This document shows positions 6,925 through 8,221 of a stretch of DNA of 8,221 bases, piece by piece. Source of the DNA: Leptolinea sp964397625 (lineage in GTDB: Bacteria > Chloroflexota > Anaerolineae > Anaerolineales > Anaerolineaceae); NCBI GenBank assembly GCA_964397625.1, contig CAYNJT010000101.1, forward strand, positions 1 to 8,221. The letters run 5' to 3'. The notes below the pieces were generated by a model. The model was not told the origin of the DNA, searched no databases, and saw nothing but the letters and a program-made list of their open reading frames with translations. Every line of letters begins with the position of its first letter. Positions within the stretch are counted from its first letter, which is position 1. Position numbers and translations under genes: made by a program.

Positions 6925-7333
6925 TTTAAACCTGCTTGGCTTGCGCGAACCGGGAGTCTACGGCACCCTGACCATGGAGGATATCAACGCGAAAATGGTC
7001 GATCTGGGCAGGGAACTCGGCCTGGAAGTGCGCTGCGCCCAGTCCAACCATGAGGGCGCGTTGATCGACGCGCTGCACGACGCGCGAACCTGGGCGGCCG
7101 GTGTGGTTTTCAACCCCGGCGGGTACACACACACTTCTGTGGCGCTGCGTGACGCCATCAGCGCCATCAGTCTGCCGGTGATCGAAGTGCACCTCTCCAA
7201 TGTGCACGCCCGCGAAGAATTCCGCCACAAATCCATGATCTCCGCGGTGTGCGCGGGGACGATCAGCGGCCTGGGCGAGCAATCCTACCTGCTGGGGCTG
7301 CGGGGGCTGGCGGGACTGATTAATAAATACTGA
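6893..7333 (+). CDS. aroQ: 3-dehydroquinate dehydratase, type II
   Basis: It dehydrates 3-dehydroquinate to 3-dehydroshikimate by the type II (trans, enolate) mechanism; these proteins are usually dodecamers. The 146 residues contain ILVLHGPNLNLLG (4-16), REPGVYG (18-24, where Tyr23 is the expected catalytic tyrosine), QSNHEG (50-55), FNPGGYTHTSVALRDA (73-88, Asn74), PVIEVHLSNVHAREEFR (95-111, His100 and Arg107) and AGTISGLGEQSYLLGL (121-136). Length and motifs are complete. The start was set at ATG 6893 from its SD and from the family N terminus, which begins immediately before the first beta strand. It overlaps aroKB by 32 bases in another frame, so both proteins are read from that stretch. 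It is the last gene of the operon. Confidence 0.95.
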   Translation: MPSILVLHGPNLNLLGLREPGVYGTLTMEDINAKMVDLGRELGLEVRCAQSNHEGALIDALHDARTWAAGVVFNPGGYTHTSVALRDAISAISLPVIEVHLSNVHAREEFRHKSMISAVCAGTISGLGEQSYLLGLRGLAGLINKY

Positions 7334-7344
7334 TAAATGTTTTT

Positions 7345-7370
7345 GGAAATAATACAGTGGTTTTATTTCC
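7345..7370 (+). other. AT-rich stem-loop after aroQ
   Basis: GGAAATAA (7345-7352) and TTATTTCC (7363-7370) are perfect 8-base inverted repeats around a 10-base loop, 11 bases after the aroQ stop. No T-tract follows, so it is not a canonical intrinsic terminator. It may protect the 3' end of the operon mRNA, mark a processing site, or be chance in AT-rich DNA. Confidence 0.35.
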
Positions 7371-7397
7371 ATCACCACCTTAACCGAACAATATATA

Positions 7398-7432
7398 TTG
7401 ACATGGGGAAAGAATGGGATTTGTGTTAAACT
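7398..7432 (+). promoter_or_regulatory. Candidate sigma-70-type promoter for the small membrane protein gene
   Basis: A perfect TTGACA lies at 7398-7403 in an AT-rich stretch. Further on, TGTTAAACT (7424-7432) resembles an extended -10 element (TGn then TAAACT). The spacing between these two boxes is 23 bases, longer than the usual 16-18. Either the -35 is not the one used, or the -10 is the poorer hexamer near 7421-7427. The location, about 28 bases before the start codon, is suitable. Confidence 0.4.
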
Positions 7433-7449
7433 TGCTCATCAAATCATGT

Positions 7450-7453
7450 GGAG
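7450..7453 (+). promoter_or_regulatory. Ribosome binding site of the small membrane protein gene
   Basis: GGAG is six bases ahead of ATG 7460. It overlaps the alternative in-frame GTG at 7448, which argues against that GTG being the start. Confidence 0.65.
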
Positions 7454-7459
7454 AATATC

Positions 7460-7819
7460 ATGTCTGACGAAATTGTCGAACCAGTCGCTGATGTTGAAGT
7501 TGATGTAGATGAAAATGAACCCGTGTTTTTCAACATGAAAACACTGACATCTATCGCATCCTCCGCCCGCATCCTCTCATGGGTGGTGCTTGCCGCGTTT
7601 GTGCTGATGATGTCAGGCAATATTTACAACCTGCGAGAGCTGTCACAGAACACCGCGTTCACCGAAATGGTGGCCAATCCATCCATCCGTGTCTGGATTT
7701 TCACAAACATTCTTACCCCGCTGTTCACCGGCGCCACCTTCTTTGTTGTCCTTCAGGGTGTTTGCAACATCATTGATGCCCTGCTGGAAATTGATTTCAA
7801 CACCCGCGAAACAAAATAG
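7460..7819 (+). CDS. Small membrane protein of unknown function, two predicted helices
   Basis: I do not recognise this 119-residue protein. The first 20 residues are strongly acidic (nine Asp/Glu, no Lys/Arg). A segment FNMKTLTSIASSARILSW (24-41) leads into a hydrophobic helix at about 38-57. A short polar stretch (about 58-78) precedes a second hydrophobic segment at about 79-105, and the tail LLEIDFNTRETK is polar. No signal peptide cleavage site, Cys pair or catalytic motif is evident. It has its own SD and a candidate promoter, sits 126 bases after aroQ, and is followed by a strong terminator, so it is probably a separate monocistronic unit rather than part of the aromatic operon. The short size, two helices and acidic cytoplasmic-looking tail would suit a membrane adaptor or subunit, but that is speculation. 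Helix orientation is unclear from the charges. Confidence 0.75.
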   Translation: MSDEIVEPVADVEVDVDENEPVFFNMKTLTSIASSARILSWVVLAAFVLMMSGNIYNLRELSQNTAFTEMVANPSIRVWIFTNILTPLFTGATFFVVLQGVCNIIDALLEIDFNTRETK

Positions 7820-7843
7820 TTTTCATTTTCACCGTTTTGAATA

Positions 7844-7875
7844 AAAGGCTGGAGGATTTCCAGCCTTTCCTTTTT
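7844..7875 (+). terminator. Intrinsic terminator after the membrane protein gene
   Basis: AAAGGCTGG (7844-7852) and CCAGCCTTT (7860-7868) form a perfect 9-bp stem with a 7-base loop, followed by CC and a run of five T (7871-7875). It lies 25 bases past the stop codon on the plus strand. Confidence 0.85.
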
Positions 7876-7884
7876 GTTATCTGG

Positions 7885-7920
7885 AAAATAAAAAAAACCC
7901 CCGCGGTCATCGCGGGGGTT
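7885..7920 (-). terminator. Intrinsic terminator of the cold-shock gene
   Basis: Read on the minus strand, AACCCCCGCG pairs with CGCGGGGGTT (plus 7911-7920 with 7896-7905): a perfect 10-bp GC-rich stem with a 5-base loop, followed by a long run of T with one A (plus-strand A-run 7885-7897). It begins 17 bases after the stop codon of the cold-shock gene. It stands back-to-back with the plus-strand terminator at 7844-7875. Confidence 0.9.
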
Positions 7921-7937
7921 CGAAAAGGCTGGGTAAT

Positions 7938-8147
7938 TTAGATTTTTACTACGTTTACAGCCTGAAGACCTTTGGGGCCTTTTTCGATGGAGAACTCCAC
8001 TTTCTGTCCTTCGGTGAGGGTGCGGAAACCTTCGCTCTGGATGACGGAATGATGCACGAATACATCAGCGCCATTTTCCTGGGAGAGGAAACCATAACCC
8101 TTGTCATTATTGAACCACTTTACTGTACCAACTACACGATCTGCCAT
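7938..8147 (-). CDS. csp: Cold-shock domain protein (CspA family)
   Basis: This 69-residue single-domain OB-fold protein binds single-stranded RNA or DNA and acts as an RNA chaperone, in many bacteria during cold adaptation or stationary phase. It has GTVKWFNNDKGYGFLSQ (7-23) with RNP1 as KGYGFL (16-21), DVFVHHSVI (28-36) with RNP2 as VFVHH (29-33), and the usual EGQKVEFSIEKGPKGLQAVNV region (46-66). RNP1 has Tyr for the common Phe, and RNP2 has a second His where Phe or Tyr is frequent; both variants are known in the family. The frame stays open further upstream with a TTG at 8162, but ATG 8147 gives the standard family N terminus and is preceded by GGAG at nine bases. A strong terminator follows. 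It lies 32 bases after the probable end of a glycine-rich RNA-binding protein on the same strand. Whether it is cold-induced cannot be seen here. Confidence 0.95.
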   Translation of the reverse strand: MADRVVGTVKWFNNDKGYGFLSQENGADVFVHHSVIQSEGFRTLTEGQKVEFSIEKGPKGLQAVNVVKI

Positions 8148-8156
8148 TTTCTTTTT

Positions 8157-8160
8157 CTCC
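8157..8160 (-). promoter_or_regulatory. Ribosome binding site of the cold-shock gene
   Basis: GGAG on the minus strand (plus CTCC 8157-8160) lies nine bases before ATG 8147. The spacer is nearly pure A/G. The site overlaps the alternative TTG start at 8162-8160 and so supports the downstream ATG. Confidence 0.65.
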
Positions 8161-8179
8161 AACTTTCTGCTTGAAAATC

Positions 8180-8221
8180 CTAATACCGACCATAGCCGCC
8201 ATTCCCGCGGTTTCCACCACC
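8180..8221 (-). CDS. C-terminal end of a probable glycine-rich (RRM-type) RNA-binding protein, partial
   Basis: Reading leftward from the window edge, one frame gives GGGNRGNGGYGRY followed by TAG at 8182-8180. Thirteen residues that are all Gly, Arg, Asn or Tyr are what one expects of the low-complexity RGG/GGY tail of small RNA-binding proteins with one RRM domain, found in cyanobacteria, Chloroflexota and others. The gene's body lies outside the window, so the RRM domain itself is inferred. It runs in the same direction as the cold-shock gene, whose ATG follows after 32 bases. No terminator separates them, so they may share a transcript. With so few residues, a chance frame cannot be excluded: both other minus-strand frames are also open here. 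Confidence 0.55.
   Translation of the reverse strand, partial: GGGNRGNGGYGRY

Larger units (their letters stand above)
34..7333 (+). other. Shikimate/tyrosine biosynthesis operon (aroF-tyrA-aroA-aroE-aroC-aroKB-aroQ)
   Basis: Seven consecutive same-strand genes have junctions of +1, -4, -1, -4, -4 and -32 bases, leaving no room for promoters or terminators between them, so one polycistronic message is inferred. The encoded enzymes cover every reaction from erythrose-4-phosphate plus PEP to chorismate (AroF, AroB, AroQ, AroE, AroK, AroA, AroC) and add TyrA for tyrosine. Gene order does not follow reaction order. The promoter is not visible because only 33 bases precede aroF, and further genes may lie upstream. 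The 3' end is the aroQ stop, followed by an AT-rich spacer with only a weak stem-loop. Confidence 0.9.

Noticed and set aside
8148..8162. TTG start adding MEKKK to the cold-shock protein
   Set aside because: The TTG overlaps the GGAG ribosome binding site, and Csp proteins normally begin a few residues before the GTVKWF motif, as they do from ATG 8147.
1..8221. CRISPR array, transposon, prophage, toxin-antitoxin or defence module
   Set aside because: I looked for regularly spaced repeats, terminal inverted repeats, transposase/integrase motifs and paired small ORFs and saw none. Nearly all of the window is accounted for by conserved housekeeping genes.

Overview
The window is dominated by one compact plus-strand operon (about 34-7333) that encodes all seven steps of the shikimate pathway plus the tyrosine branch. 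A small two-helix membrane protein gene follows under its own candidate promoter. At the right edge, on the minus strand, lie a cold-shock protein gene and the last codons of what looks like a glycine-rich RNA-binding protein. The DNA is moderately GC-rich bacterial sequence. Enzyme types (a T. maritima-like DAHP synthase, a fused AroKB, type II AroQ, an AroA of class II character) and the order aroF-tyrA-aroA-aroE-aroC-aroKB-aroQ point to a deep-branching bacterium. I would guess Chloroflexota (Anaerolineae-like), but that assignment is inference: no rRNA or marker gene is present.

Layout: aroF (34-1044), tyrA (1046-1924), aroA (1921-3285), aroE (3285-4154), aroC (4151-5323), aroKB (5320-6924) and aroQ (6893-7333) are separated by one base or overlap by 1, 4, 4, 4 or 32 bases. 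From 7334 to 7459 there is an AT-rich spacer with an imperfectly terminator-like stem-loop and a TTGACA promoter candidate. An unrecognised 119-residue membrane protein follows (7460-7819). Two back-to-back intrinsic terminators (7844-7875 on plus, 7885-7920 on minus) then separate the convergent cold-shock gene (7938-8147, minus). Upstream of that gene, 8180-8221 encodes a Gly/Arg/Tyr-rich C-terminal tail ending in a stop.

Working together: AroF condenses PEP and erythrose-4-phosphate. The AroB half of AroKB makes 3-dehydroquinate, AroQ dehydrates it, AroE reduces it to shikimate, the AroK half phosphorylates it, AroA adds the enolpyruvyl group and AroC produces chorismate. TyrA then commits prephenate to tyrosine. 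Chorismate mutase, prephenate dehydratase and the aminotransferase are not here. The only visible allosteric module is the N-terminal ferredoxin-like domain of AroF, so feedback control probably sits at the first step. I found no CRISPR array, mobile element, tRNA, rRNA or defence system. The window is mostly well-understood metabolism with a few details worth checking.
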